64,000 bases of DNA, taken from the NCBI GenBank assembly GCA_900542825.1, contig UQOY01000006.1, positions 57,569 through 121,568 on the forward strand, read 5' to 3'. This document shows positions 26,306 through 33,360 of the stretch, in pieces (position 1 is the first letter of the stretch; every line of letters starts with the position of its first letter). The notes beneath the pieces were generated by a model. It was not told where the DNA came from and ran no database searches. It saw only the letters and a program-made list of their open reading frames with translations. This DNA is from an uncultured Collinsella sp. (lineage in GTDB: Bacteria; Actinomycetota; Coriobacteriia; Coriobacteriales; Coriobacteriaceae). Both the position numbers and the translations under genes were made by a program.

Positions 26306-26459
26306 CAAAACTATGCCGGATTACTACGATGAATCGCTTACCTTCGACCACAGCAAATTGCGCGCTTGCAAAACCGCAGGTAAAATGCTTGCAGTATTTA
26401 GAAAAATGCAGTCATGGTCGGGGATGTCGAATTCATCGTAGTAAACCGACATAGTTTTG
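26306..26459. repeat. 154-bp inverted-repeat element with ACCGCAGGTA core (copy A)
   Basis: About 30-bp ends (CAAAACTATGCCGGATTACT onward; 26306-26335 against 26429-26459) are inverted copies with about four mismatches. The centre holds ACCACA and AAAACCGCAGGTAAAA. Copy C at 41733-41886 is exactly the same length and has the same outer 15 bp; copy B at 41465-41638 shares the core and the CTACTACG arm motif. Confidence 0.82.
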
Positions 26460-26491
26460 TTCGTAGCGGCCCAACCGCGAGTTCACGCGCG

Positions 26492-26523
26492 GGGCCGGTG
26501 GGGCATTTTTGCCCCACCGGCCC
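26492..26523 (-). terminator. Hairpin after the ech operon
   Basis: A perfect 13-bp stem (GGGCCGGTGGGGC and complement) with a 6-nt A/T loop lies 9 nt after the last ech gene. No U-run follows. Confidence 0.7.
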
Positions 26524-26532
26524 GTCTTCGCG

Positions 26533-26874
26533 CTACTCCGGCTTGGTTTCTACCGTGGGAGTCTTATCCGCTGCGACCGGGGTGCGGGCGGTGTCCATAG
26601 TCAGGCAGCGCTTGGGGCAGCTCTCGATGCACTCGCCGCACACCACACAGCTATACGGATCGATCGACCACGTTCCGCCCTTGCGATCGACCGCGAGCGC
26701 GCCCGCCGGGCAGCGACGCGCGCACATCCCGCAGCAAATGCACACGTCCATGTCGTTGACGATATGCCCGCGCAAGCGCTCGGGTGCCGCGAGCTTCTCC
26801 TGCGGATAGCACACCGTGACCGGCTGCTTGACCATAGAGCCCAAGGCCGTCTTGGCAAATGTCAGTAAACTCAT
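26533..26874 (-). CDS. echF: Ech-type hydrogenase subunit F, two-[4Fe-4S] ferredoxin protein
   Basis: This 113-residue protein has two classical cluster motifs: CxxCxxCxxxCP at 45-55 (ICCGMCARRCP) and YSCVVCGECIESCP about 30 residues later. It is homologous to EchF/HycF/NuoI, the subunit that passes electrons from soluble ferredoxin towards the small subunit of group 4 membrane hydrogenases. The short tail is unstructured. It is the last gene of the operon, 7 nt after the large-subunit gene, in the conserved ABCDEF order. The symbol follows the closest characterised complex (Methanosarcina/Thermoanaerobacter Ech). Confidence 0.88.
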   Translation of the reverse strand: MSLLTFAKTALGSMVKQPVTVCYPQEKLAAPERLRGHIVNDMDVCICCGMCARRCPAGALAVDRKGGTWSIDPYSCVVCGECIESCPKRCLTMDTARTPVAADKTPTVETKPE

Positions 26875-26881
26875 GCCGCGC

Positions 26882-27970
26882 CTACCTTTCCGTGCAGCTA
26901 ATGCAGGGGTCGATGGTCAGGATAATCATGGGCACGTTAGCAAGGAGTACGCCCTGCAGCGCATGTGTCAGACCCGCCAGGTTCTGCGACGTCGGCGTGC
27001 GCACGCGAAAACGGTCCAGATTCTTGGTGCCGTTGCCGCGCACATAGTAGTACGCCTCGCCGCGCGGCTGCTCAATCACAACCTCGCCGCGCGCGCCGTC
27101 GGCCGGCGTAAGCTTGGTGCGCCCGCCGATACCGTCGTGCGGGATCTTGCTGACAAGCTCCTTAATGATGTCCATGGCCTGCGTGACCTCGGCACAACGC
27201 ACCTGACAGCGGGCATAGCAGTCGCCGTCGGTGGCAATGATGGGCTCAAATGCAGCCAGGTCCGCATAGGCACCGTCGCCAAACATGCGCACGTCGTAGT
27301 CCACGCCCGAGGCGCGCCCAAACGGGCCGACCATCGACAGATCCAGCGCGTCCTTCTTGCTGATCACGCCCACGCCATGCAGGCGCTCGCCACAGCTGGC
27401 GTCGTCCAAAAACGTATGCACCAGGGCCTCGTAGTCGGGACGCATGGCATCGAGCGTCTGGACAATGCCCGCCAGCTCGGAGTCCTCAATGTCGTGCTTT
27501 AGGCCGCCGATCTCGTTAATCGAAAGGATCACGCGCCCGCCGCACGTGCTCTCAAAGATCTTGAGAATTTGCTCGCGCAGCGTCCACGAACGATAGAACA
27601 GCGCCTCGAAGCCAAAGGCATCGGCAAGCAGTCCCAGCCACAACAGGTGCGAGTGAATACGCGAGAGCTCGTGCAGAATGGTGCGGATATACTGCACACG
27701 GCCGGGCACCTCGATGTCGAGCATGCGCTCGCAGGCGCTGGCATAGCCATAGCTATGGCCCACGGCGCAGATGCCGCAGATGCGCTCGGCGATGTAGCCA
27801 AACTGGTGCATGTCGCGCTTTTCGGTGAGCTTCTCGAGTCCGCGGTGCACAAAGCCAATCTGCGGAATTGCCTCGATGACGCGGTCGTCCTCGATCACCA
27901 GGTCCAGATGAAGCGGCTCGGGCAGCACCGGGTGCTGCGGACCAAACGGAATAACGGAGCGATGAGCCAT
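26882..27970 (-). CDS. echE: Ech-type [NiFe]-hydrogenase large (catalytic) subunit
   Basis: The 362-residue protein is homologous to EchE/HycE/NuoD. The four Ni-binding cysteines are present: C65 and C68 in ERICGICAVGHS (L1), and C356 and C359 in DPCISC (L2). NuoD lacks these, so this is a hydrogenase and not a complex I subunit. The protein ends three residues after the last cysteine (TER), so there is no C-terminal peptide for a maturation protease to remove, as known for some Ech/Coo enzymes. It catalyses proton reduction to H2 with electrons from ferredoxin. No hyp maturation genes lie in the window, so they must be elsewhere. Confidence 0.93.
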   Translation of the reverse strand: MAHRSVIPFGPQHPVLPEPLHLDLVIEDDRVIEAIPQIGFVHRGLEKLTEKRDMHQFGYIAERICGICAVGHSYGYASACERMLDIEVPGRVQYIRTILHELSRIHSHLLWLGLLADAFGFEALFYRSWTLREQILKIFESTCGGRVILSINEIGGLKHDIEDSELAGIVQTLDAMRPDYEALVHTFLDDASCGERLHGVGVISKKDALDLSMVGPFGRASGVDYDVRMFGDGAYADLAAFEPIIATDGDCYARCQVRCAEVTQAMDIIKELVSKIPHDGIGGRTKLTPADGARGEVVIEQPRGEAYYYVRGNGTKNLDRFRVRTPTSQNLAGLTHALQGVLLANVPMIILTIDPCISCTER

Positions 27971-27975
27971 GGACC

Positions 27976-28695
27976 TTACGCCTCCTTTTTCTGCTTGTCG
28001 CGGGCGGCCTTGGCGGCAAGCGCCGCGCGGACCTTGGCCGCTTTCTCGGGATCCATGGCGGCGAGCTTTGCCTCCATCTCGGCAGCCTTGAGCGCGGCCT
28101 TCGCAGCAGCCTCATCGTGCTGAGCATCGGAGCCGGCAGCCGCAGCGGGCTGAGCGACGACAGCGCCCGCAGCATCGCCAGCGCCCGCAGCGCCCTTCCC
28201 CGCAGCGGCCGCAGCCGCAGCGGCCTTCTCGGCAGCGGCCTTGCGCGCCTTGGCCTCGGCGGCGACACGGACCTTCATGGCTTTCTCGCGCGCGGCCTTC
28301 ACCTCGGGCGTGATAACGCTCATGGGCTCGGCAGTCGAGACCTGGTAGAAAAAGCCCTTAAAGTCAATCTGCATGTCGGTGATGGCAAGCCCGAACAGGT
28401 CGTGCGCTTCGTTCTCAAACGGAAATACCGCCGGATAATACGAGCTGATGGACGGAATCTCCTGGTACTGATCGATACCCTCGACCACCAGGTTCTCGAT
28501 CGCATAGCTGCCGTCCTTTGCAATATGCTCCTGTGCAGCGCGAACGTTGATAAACGTATAGAGCAGGCGATACGTGCCGTCGTCGACGTTGCGCTCGGCG
28601 TGCATCTGCACAAAGCGCGCGCCGACGCCCTTGAGCGCCTGGACATGCGACAGGAGCTCGTCGATCCCGACGGTGGTATAGATAGCCTTTTGCAT
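27976..28695 (-). CDS. echD: Ech-type hydrogenase subunit D (NuoC-like) with Ala/Lys-rich tail
   Basis: The first about 120 residues of 239 match the NADH dehydrogenase 30-kDa/NuoC domain. They include RLLYTFINVR and the signature YYPAVFPFENEAHDLFGL, which in complex I stabilises the NuoD partner. EchD proteins usually end near residue 120-160. Here about 100 extra residues, almost only Ala, Lys, Glu, Gly and Asp, form a charged helix or a disordered tail; their role is unknown. The gene overlaps echC by 1 nt and precedes echE by 5 nt. Confidence 0.87.
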   Translation of the reverse strand: MQKAIYTTVGIDELLSHVQALKGVGARFVQMHAERNVDDGTYRLLYTFINVRAAQEHIAKDGSYAIENLVVEGIDQYQEIPSISSYYPAVFPFENEAHDLFGLAITDMQIDFKGFFYQVSTAEPMSVITPEVKAAREKAMKVRVAAEAKARKAAAEKAAAAAAAAGKGAAGAGDAAGAVVAQPAAAAGSDAQHDEAAAKAALKAAEMEAKLAAMDPEKAAKVRAALAAKAARDKQKKEA

Positions 28696-29336
28696 TACTC
28701 GGCCTCCTTTGCAGCGGCGGGCGTGGCGGGCGTCTCAGCAGGTGCGTCGCCAGCGGCAGGCGCAGCGGACTTCCCAACGGACAAATCGGCCTCGACGCCG
28801 TCACCGGCACCGTCAGCCCCGGTCCCCGCGGCCACAAACCCGTCCTCGCCCAGTTCAACGCCGCCGTCCCAGGTAGCGGCGCCGCCCACGGTGAGCGGAT
28901 CGCCGCCGGCGCGCATCACGGCCTCCTTCTGGTCCAGGATGCCGCACGCCTCCACGATGGCATCAATCACGGTCTCGGGGCGAATGGCGCACCCGGGCGC
29001 GTACACGTCCACGGGAATCGCGCGGTCCACGCCGCCGATCACGTTGTAGGCATCGCGGAACACGCCGCCCGAGCACGCGCAAATGCCGCACGCCACCACG
29101 CACTTGGGCTCGAGCATCTGGTTGTAGATCTGGCGCACGACGGGCAGGTTCTGGGCATTGACCGACCCCGTCACCAAAAAGATATCCGCATGCTTGGGGT
29201 TGCCGGTGTTGACCACGCCAAAGCGCTCCGCATCGAACAGTGGCGTGAGCGAGGCCAGCACCTCGATATCGCATCCGTTACAGCTCGAGCCGTCGTAATG
29301 AATAACCCACGGCGAGCGCGACATTTTATGATCCAT
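28695..29336 (-). CDS. echC: Ech-type hydrogenase small subunit (NuoB-like)
   Basis: The first about 145 residues of 213 match the NuoB/EchC family. The proximal [4Fe-4S] ligands lie in GSSCNGCDIE, GICACSGG and APGCAIRPE. The cluster passes electrons from EchF to the NiFe site in EchE. The last about 65 residues are Ala/Gly/Asp/Glu-rich and unlike the family core, a second low-complexity tail in this operon. The ATG at 29336 is preceded by GGAGG at 8 nt spacing. The neighbours fix the identity. Confidence 0.9.
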   Translation of the reverse strand: MDHKMSRSPWVIHYDGSSCNGCDIEVLASLTPLFDAERFGVVNTGNPKHADIFLVTGSVNAQNLPVVRQIYNQMLEPKCVVACGICACSGGVFRDAYNVIGGVDRAIPVDVYAPGCAIRPETVIDAIVEACGILDQKEAVMRAGGDPLTVGGAATWDGGVELGEDGFVAAGTGADGAGDGVEADLSVGKSAAPAAGDAPAETPATPAAAKEAE

Positions 29337-29348
29337 GGATGCCGCCTC

Positions 29349-32231
29349 CTAAATAAATACGTCGACGAGGATGGGCATAAGGTTGAGCAGGCCAAACACC
29401 AGCGCCACGCCCCATCCGAGCTTAAAGCAGCTGCGCCAGGTGCTGCGTGCGAAGGTGTTGTCGATCAGGACCTCGACAAAGTACGTCGCGGCCATAACGA
29501 CCAGGGCTACAACCCAACTCACCGGGTTGTCCCAGACAAAGAACATGCCCACCCACATCAAAAACAGCACGGTCTCGCACCAGTGCATGAGGGTCATCTT
29601 GGCCAGCGTGCCGCCGCTCATCTCGGTGGCGACACCCTGGACGATCTCCTGATGCGCGTGATGCGAGTACGAAAGATCGAACGGCGACTTGCGCAGCTTG
29701 ATGGTGAGCACCGCGAGCAGCGCGAGGAAAATGGGCGCGCTGTACACGATGATGGGGGCCGACTGCCCCGTCACGGCGATGGAGTCGAAGCTATCGGTGG
29801 CAAGATACAGGCCCACACTCATCAGCAAAACGGCGGGCTCGTAACTCATGACCTGCAGCAGCTCGCGGTCGGCGCCGACCTGGGCAAACGGGCTCTGCGT
29901 CGAGGCGGACGCCAACACCACAAAAATCGCGGCGAGCGTCACCATAAAAGCGCACAGCAGTGTGTTGGAACCCGACACAAAGATGCCGCCGCCCACCACG
30001 GTAAAGATGAGCGCGCATGCCATATAGGTATCGTCCATGGTATTTACGCTGGCAGGGGCCTTGCGTAGCAGCTTGGCAACGTCGTAGAAGGGCTGCAGCA
30101 GGCGCGGGCCCACGCGGCCCTGCATGCGAGCCGAAAGTTTGCGGTCAACGCCGTCGATCAGGCCACCCACAAGCGGAGCCAGCAAGGCAAACGCCACGGT
30201 GCCAATAAAGATGCCCGCGACACCCGAGCCTTCGAAATACTTACCGCGCAGCACCGAGGGCGCGCTCATGGCAAGCCGCTCGGGCCCAATCCACGCGCAA
30301 CACAGCAGTGCAAACAAGATAATGCTGCAGCACACGACGCTACCCGCGGGGCCAATACGCTTCTCGCCAAGGGCGTCCTCCGAGTACCAATTGCGCTTTT
30401 CGGCCTTCACCTCGCGTCCCATCGAGCCGCGGAAATGGCGATAGTTGTCGGTCCCCACACCCGAAAGATATACGTTTACGTGCGGTTTGTTGCTCACGCG
30501 GAATGAAGTCAGCAGCACCACGGCGATAAACGCCACGATAACCACCATCAGATACATGGAGTCCTTGCCAATAACGTACGGCACGCGGCCAAACACCATG
30601 GCCAAGTAAGGCGACACCAGACCGCTCGAGATAACCGGGAACGCCACGCAGCACAGAATCAGCAGCGCGGCGATGGTGTTGAGGGCCATCCATTCGGTCT
30701 TATGGACATTGACCTCAACGTTTTGAGCCGTGGGGTCGACGCCCGAAAGCTTGGCAAGCCACTTGCCCCAGAAGAAGAACGTCGCGGCCGAGCCAAAGGC
30801 CAGCACCATGATCATGAGCACGTTGCCGGTCTGCGCAAACGCCACCAGGGCGCCCCACTTGGACACGAGCATGCCAAACGGCGCCACAAACATGCCCATA
30901 ATGCCCAGCATCATCAGGCGCGTCAGGTGCGGCATGCGGCTGAACATGCCGTCCATGTCCTCGATATTGCGGCTGCCGATATGATGCTCGGCCGTGCCCA
31001 CGCACAAGAACAGCAGCGACTTTGCCACCGTGTGGAACAGGATTAGGAAGATGGCGGCCCACACGGCCTCGGGCGCGCCGACGCCCAGGCAGGCACTGAT
31101 GAGGCCCAAGTTGGAAATGGTGGAGTATGCGAGCACGCGTTTAGCGTTGCTCTGCGAGATGGCCATGAGGGCAGCGAGCAAAAACGTGATGGCACCCACG
31201 CTCGTGACCATAAAGCCCGTCACGGGATAGACGGCATAGAGCGGGCTCAGCTTGACCATCAGGAACACGCCGGCTTTGACCATGGTTGACGAGTGCAGCA
31301 GGGCGCTCGTGGGCGTGGGGGCGACCATGGCGCCGAGCAGCCAGGTATGGAACGGCATCTGCGCGGCCTTGGTAAGGGCGGCGAGCGACAGCAGAACGAC
31401 CGGCATCACCAGCAGCGCGGACTGCGCGGTTCCGGCGCCGGAAAGCTCAATCATGCCCGAGATGGTCAGCGGCATGCCGTTAACGTGCAGGTACATGAGT
31501 CCGGCCAAAAACGCGATACCGCCCAGCATGTTGAGGATGATCTGGGTAAAGGCGTTTTTGATGGCCTCGGGCGTGCGCGTGTAGCCAATCATAAGGAACG
31601 AGCACACGGTGGTGATTTCCCAGCCGCAGAACAGCCACTCAAGGTTGTCGCTCGTCACGATGACGAACATGGCCGAGAGGAACAGGAACATAAGCGCCAG
31701 GAACTGCGGGCGACGGTCGGGCGCGGTCTTCCCACGCAGCGCGGCCTCGTGCTCGTCATGGGCCTGGAAGTCCTTCATGTAGCCCAGGGCATACACGCAG
31801 ATTAGGCTACCGACGATGCCGACGGCGAGGACCATGATCACGCTCATGTAGTCTAGGTAGAGCGGCGTCGCCGTGACGGCTTCGGCCGCAGGCAGCGTCA
31901 TGGCCGCAAAGACAACGGAGCCCACCAGCTGGACTATGCCGAGCACCGTGGTGAGCGCGTTCCTATATTTATACGCGTTGTACAGGATGACGGCGCACAG
32001 GATGACATCGATGGCGGAGCTGATGATCGAGAGCACATGCGAGGTGCCGGGGGCAACCTCAAAGCTCTGCGGACCCGTGCCAAAAAACATGACGGCGACT
32101 ACAACTGTCACCGCCATAATAATGCCGGAACCTATGAGCCCCACCGCATCGCGGGCGCGGTCACCGCGCGCGACCAGCATGCCCAGCGCCGGTACCAGCG
32201 GAAACAGGGTAAGGAAATACAGTAGCGTCAT
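29349..32231 (-). CDS. Fused EchA-EchB membrane subunit (antiporter-like NuoL + NuoH-like)
   Basis: This 960-residue protein joins two subunits that are normally separate. Residues 1 to about 620 are an NuoL/EchA antiporter-like subunit: the proton-channel glutamate lies in LEWLFCGWEITT, and lysines lie in ALTKAAQMPFHTWL and TMVKAG. Residues about 650-960 are an NuoH/EchB subunit with the quinone-site loop relic MQGRVGPRLLQPFYD and RKSPFDLSYSHHAHQEIVQG. There is no stop or frameshift between them; the linker (about 590-645) is polar then hydrophobic. The protein should form the ion-pumping membrane arm of Ech. It is the first gene of the operon, 12 nt before echC. Confidence 0.92.
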   Translation of the reverse strand: MTLLYFLTLFPLVPALGMLVARGDRARDAVGLIGSGIIMAVTVVVAVMFFGTGPQSFEVAPGTSHVLSIISSAIDVILCAVILYNAYKYRNALTTVLGIVQLVGSVVFAAMTLPAAEAVTATPLYLDYMSVIMVLAVGIVGSLICVYALGYMKDFQAHDEHEAALRGKTAPDRRPQFLALMFLFLSAMFVIVTSDNLEWLFCGWEITTVCSFLMIGYTRTPEAIKNAFTQIILNMLGGIAFLAGLMYLHVNGMPLTISGMIELSGAGTAQSALLVMPVVLLSLAALTKAAQMPFHTWLLGAMVAPTPTSALLHSSTMVKAGVFLMVKLSPLYAVYPVTGFMVTSVGAITFLLAALMAISQSNAKRVLAYSTISNLGLISACLGVGAPEAVWAAIFLILFHTVAKSLLFLCVGTAEHHIGSRNIEDMDGMFSRMPHLTRLMMLGIMGMFVAPFGMLVSKWGALVAFAQTGNVLMIMVLAFGSAATFFFWGKWLAKLSGVDPTAQNVEVNVHKTEWMALNTIAALLILCCVAFPVISSGLVSPYLAMVFGRVPYVIGKDSMYLMVVIVAFIAVVLLTSFRVSNKPHVNVYLSGVGTDNYRHFRGSMGREVKAEKRNWYSEDALGEKRIGPAGSVVCCSIILFALLCCAWIGPERLAMSAPSVLRGKYFEGSGVAGIFIGTVAFALLAPLVGGLIDGVDRKLSARMQGRVGPRLLQPFYDVAKLLRKAPASVNTMDDTYMACALIFTVVGGGIFVSGSNTLLCAFMVTLAAIFVVLASASTQSPFAQVGADRELLQVMSYEPAVLLMSVGLYLATDSFDSIAVTGQSAPIIVYSAPIFLALLAVLTIKLRKSPFDLSYSHHAHQEIVQGVATEMSGGTLAKMTLMHWCETVLFLMWVGMFFVWDNPVSWVVALVVMAATYFVEVLIDNTFARSTWRSCFKLGWGVALVFGLLNLMPILVDVFI

Positions 32232-32271
32232 ACCATCACTCCCCCATGCAAAAACGCTGCAATTGTTTAAC

Positions 32272-32277
32272 GTTATA
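32272..32277 (-). promoter_or_regulatory. Candidate -10 (TATAAC) of the ech operon
   Basis: Minus-strand CTCAATTGAGCTATAACG lies about 40 nt upstream of the fused echAB start, inside a short AATTG...CAATT dyad. The rest of the gap (32283-32481) holds a GTAAGGG...CCCTTAC inverted repeat (about 32338-32382) and nothing else recognisable. Confidence 0.4.
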
Positions 32278-32481
32278 GCTCAATTGAGGAGTAGCGGCGG
32301 CGGGTTTTCGGTCAACTGGGGAGTTTTAGGCGTACGGGGTAAGGGCACGTCCGCTTTGGACCAGAGAGGCGACACTCCCTTACCGCGGCGACAGGCACGC
32401 GGGCCACTGCGCGCGGTTTATTGGCCACGTTGGAGGATGTCCCGATGGGCTCGCGGCGGTCCGAAAAGTTGGCGCGGCAAG

Positions 32482-32504
32482 AAAAATGCGCCCCTGTGGG
32501 CGCA
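32482..32504 (-). terminator. Rho-independent terminator after the double-HTH gene
   Basis: On the minus strand TGCGCCC-ACAG-GGGCGCA is followed by TTTTTC, 12 nt after the stop. Confidence 0.85.
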
Positions 32505-32516
32505 CCATCCCGTTCG

Positions 32517-32912
32517 CTATTCCGCCTTTTTAACGCGCGGCTTGCGACCGCGCGGCTTATCGACCAGCGCGGACTCACCGCTCTCGCGATACTGGCGGCA
32601 CCAAGCCTTGACCGAAGACTCGCTGGGAATCCCATACTTGATCATGGCATCGCGAACCGTCAGACCGTTTTCCAAACGGTCCTTAACCACGGCGAGCTTT
32701 ACGTCGTACGAATAGGTGTGATGACGAGCGCCCGCGTTGAGCACGGCATCGGCACCGCCCACGTCATATGCGCGAGCCCACTGACGAGCCGTGGCCTGGG
32801 GAATGCCAAGCTTTGCGGCGAGGGCGCGGTGACCGACCCCCTCTTGGAGGATCTCGACGGCGCGCTGCCTAACCTCGGGCGCATGCGTGCGAGTCCTAGT
32901 TGCTTCCGACAT
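32517..32912 (-). CDS. Double helix-turn-helix protein, IS3 OrfA/InsE-like
   Basis: The 131-residue protein has two helix-turn-helix units. The first (about 10-55) reads RQRAVEILQEGVGHRALAAK, followed by GIPQATARQW. The second (about 70-115) contains GLTVRDAMIKYGIPSESSVK, followed by WCRQY and a basic GRKPR tail. This arrangement is that of the DNA-binding OrfA of IS3-family transposons. However, no OrfB (DDE transposase), frameshift site or terminal inverted repeats are found next to it, and it has its own terminator. It could be a domesticated regulator or an IS remnant. ATG at 32912 is preferred; a GTG three codons earlier is possible. Confidence 0.7.
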   Translation of the reverse strand: MSEATRTRTHAPEVRQRAVEILQEGVGHRALAAKLGIPQATARQWARAYDVGGADAVLNAGARHHTYSYDVKLAVVKDRLENGLTVRDAMIKYGIPSESSVKAWCRQYRESGESALVDKPRGRKPRVKKAE

Positions 32913-33250
32913 ACCTGCCACTTCTTAGCCTTAACCGTTAATCTGCTTTCTTACGTGCTTGCTAGATAGTAGCATTTTGCTGTTCGCGCGTAACAGTTAA
33001 TTAAAATAGACGCGGCGTTATCTGGGCATTTGGCACCAATTTACGACATTTCTTTATCGATTATTTACGCTGGTAGCTGACTCGCAGCTAATCGTCATTC
33101 GCTTGTCAACAAAATTGGCATCTCTTTATATCCTTTGGTATAGAGGATATGATTATTAACCCCTCCCCCAATAATTTTAAGTAGTCTGCAAGGCAGTAGA
33201 CGTCCTCACTCCTCATGATTACCGCGCATTACCATCCACCGGAGCAAAAC
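32913..33250. other. AT-rich gene-free stretch
   Basis: These 338 bases are clearly richer in A/T than the surroundings and contain no supported ORF. They probably hold the promoter of the HTH gene on the minus strand (about 32930-33010). A short GATATA-type dyad lies at 33133-33152 (TATATCC ... GGATAT). No further feature is recognised. Confidence 0.5.
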
Positions 33251-33286
33251 AAAAAGGGCGGGACCTGCTGCGCTTACAGGCCCCGC
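33251..33286 (-). terminator. Rho-independent terminator downstream of the flavoprotein gene
   Basis: On the minus strand GCGGGGCCTG pairs with CAGGTCCCGC (one G-T pair), followed by CCTTTTT. It lies about 75 nt after the stop; a second GC hairpin (GCGGGGC/GCCCCGC, 33312-33344) sits between them. Confidence 0.8.
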
Positions 33287-33360
33287 ACCGGTTGACACCC
33301 GACGGGACGCAGCGGGGCGAGACGGATCCGTGCTACCGCCCCGCCTGGCCGCGATGTTAA

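Noticed and set aside
26882..27970. Complex I NuoD subunit
   Set aside because: Both CxxC nickel-binding pairs are intact, which NuoD lacks, and the gene order is that of Ech.
32517..32912. A complete IS3-type insertion sequence
   Set aside because: No OrfB frame, no frameshift window and no terminal inverted repeats were found around the OrfA-like gene.
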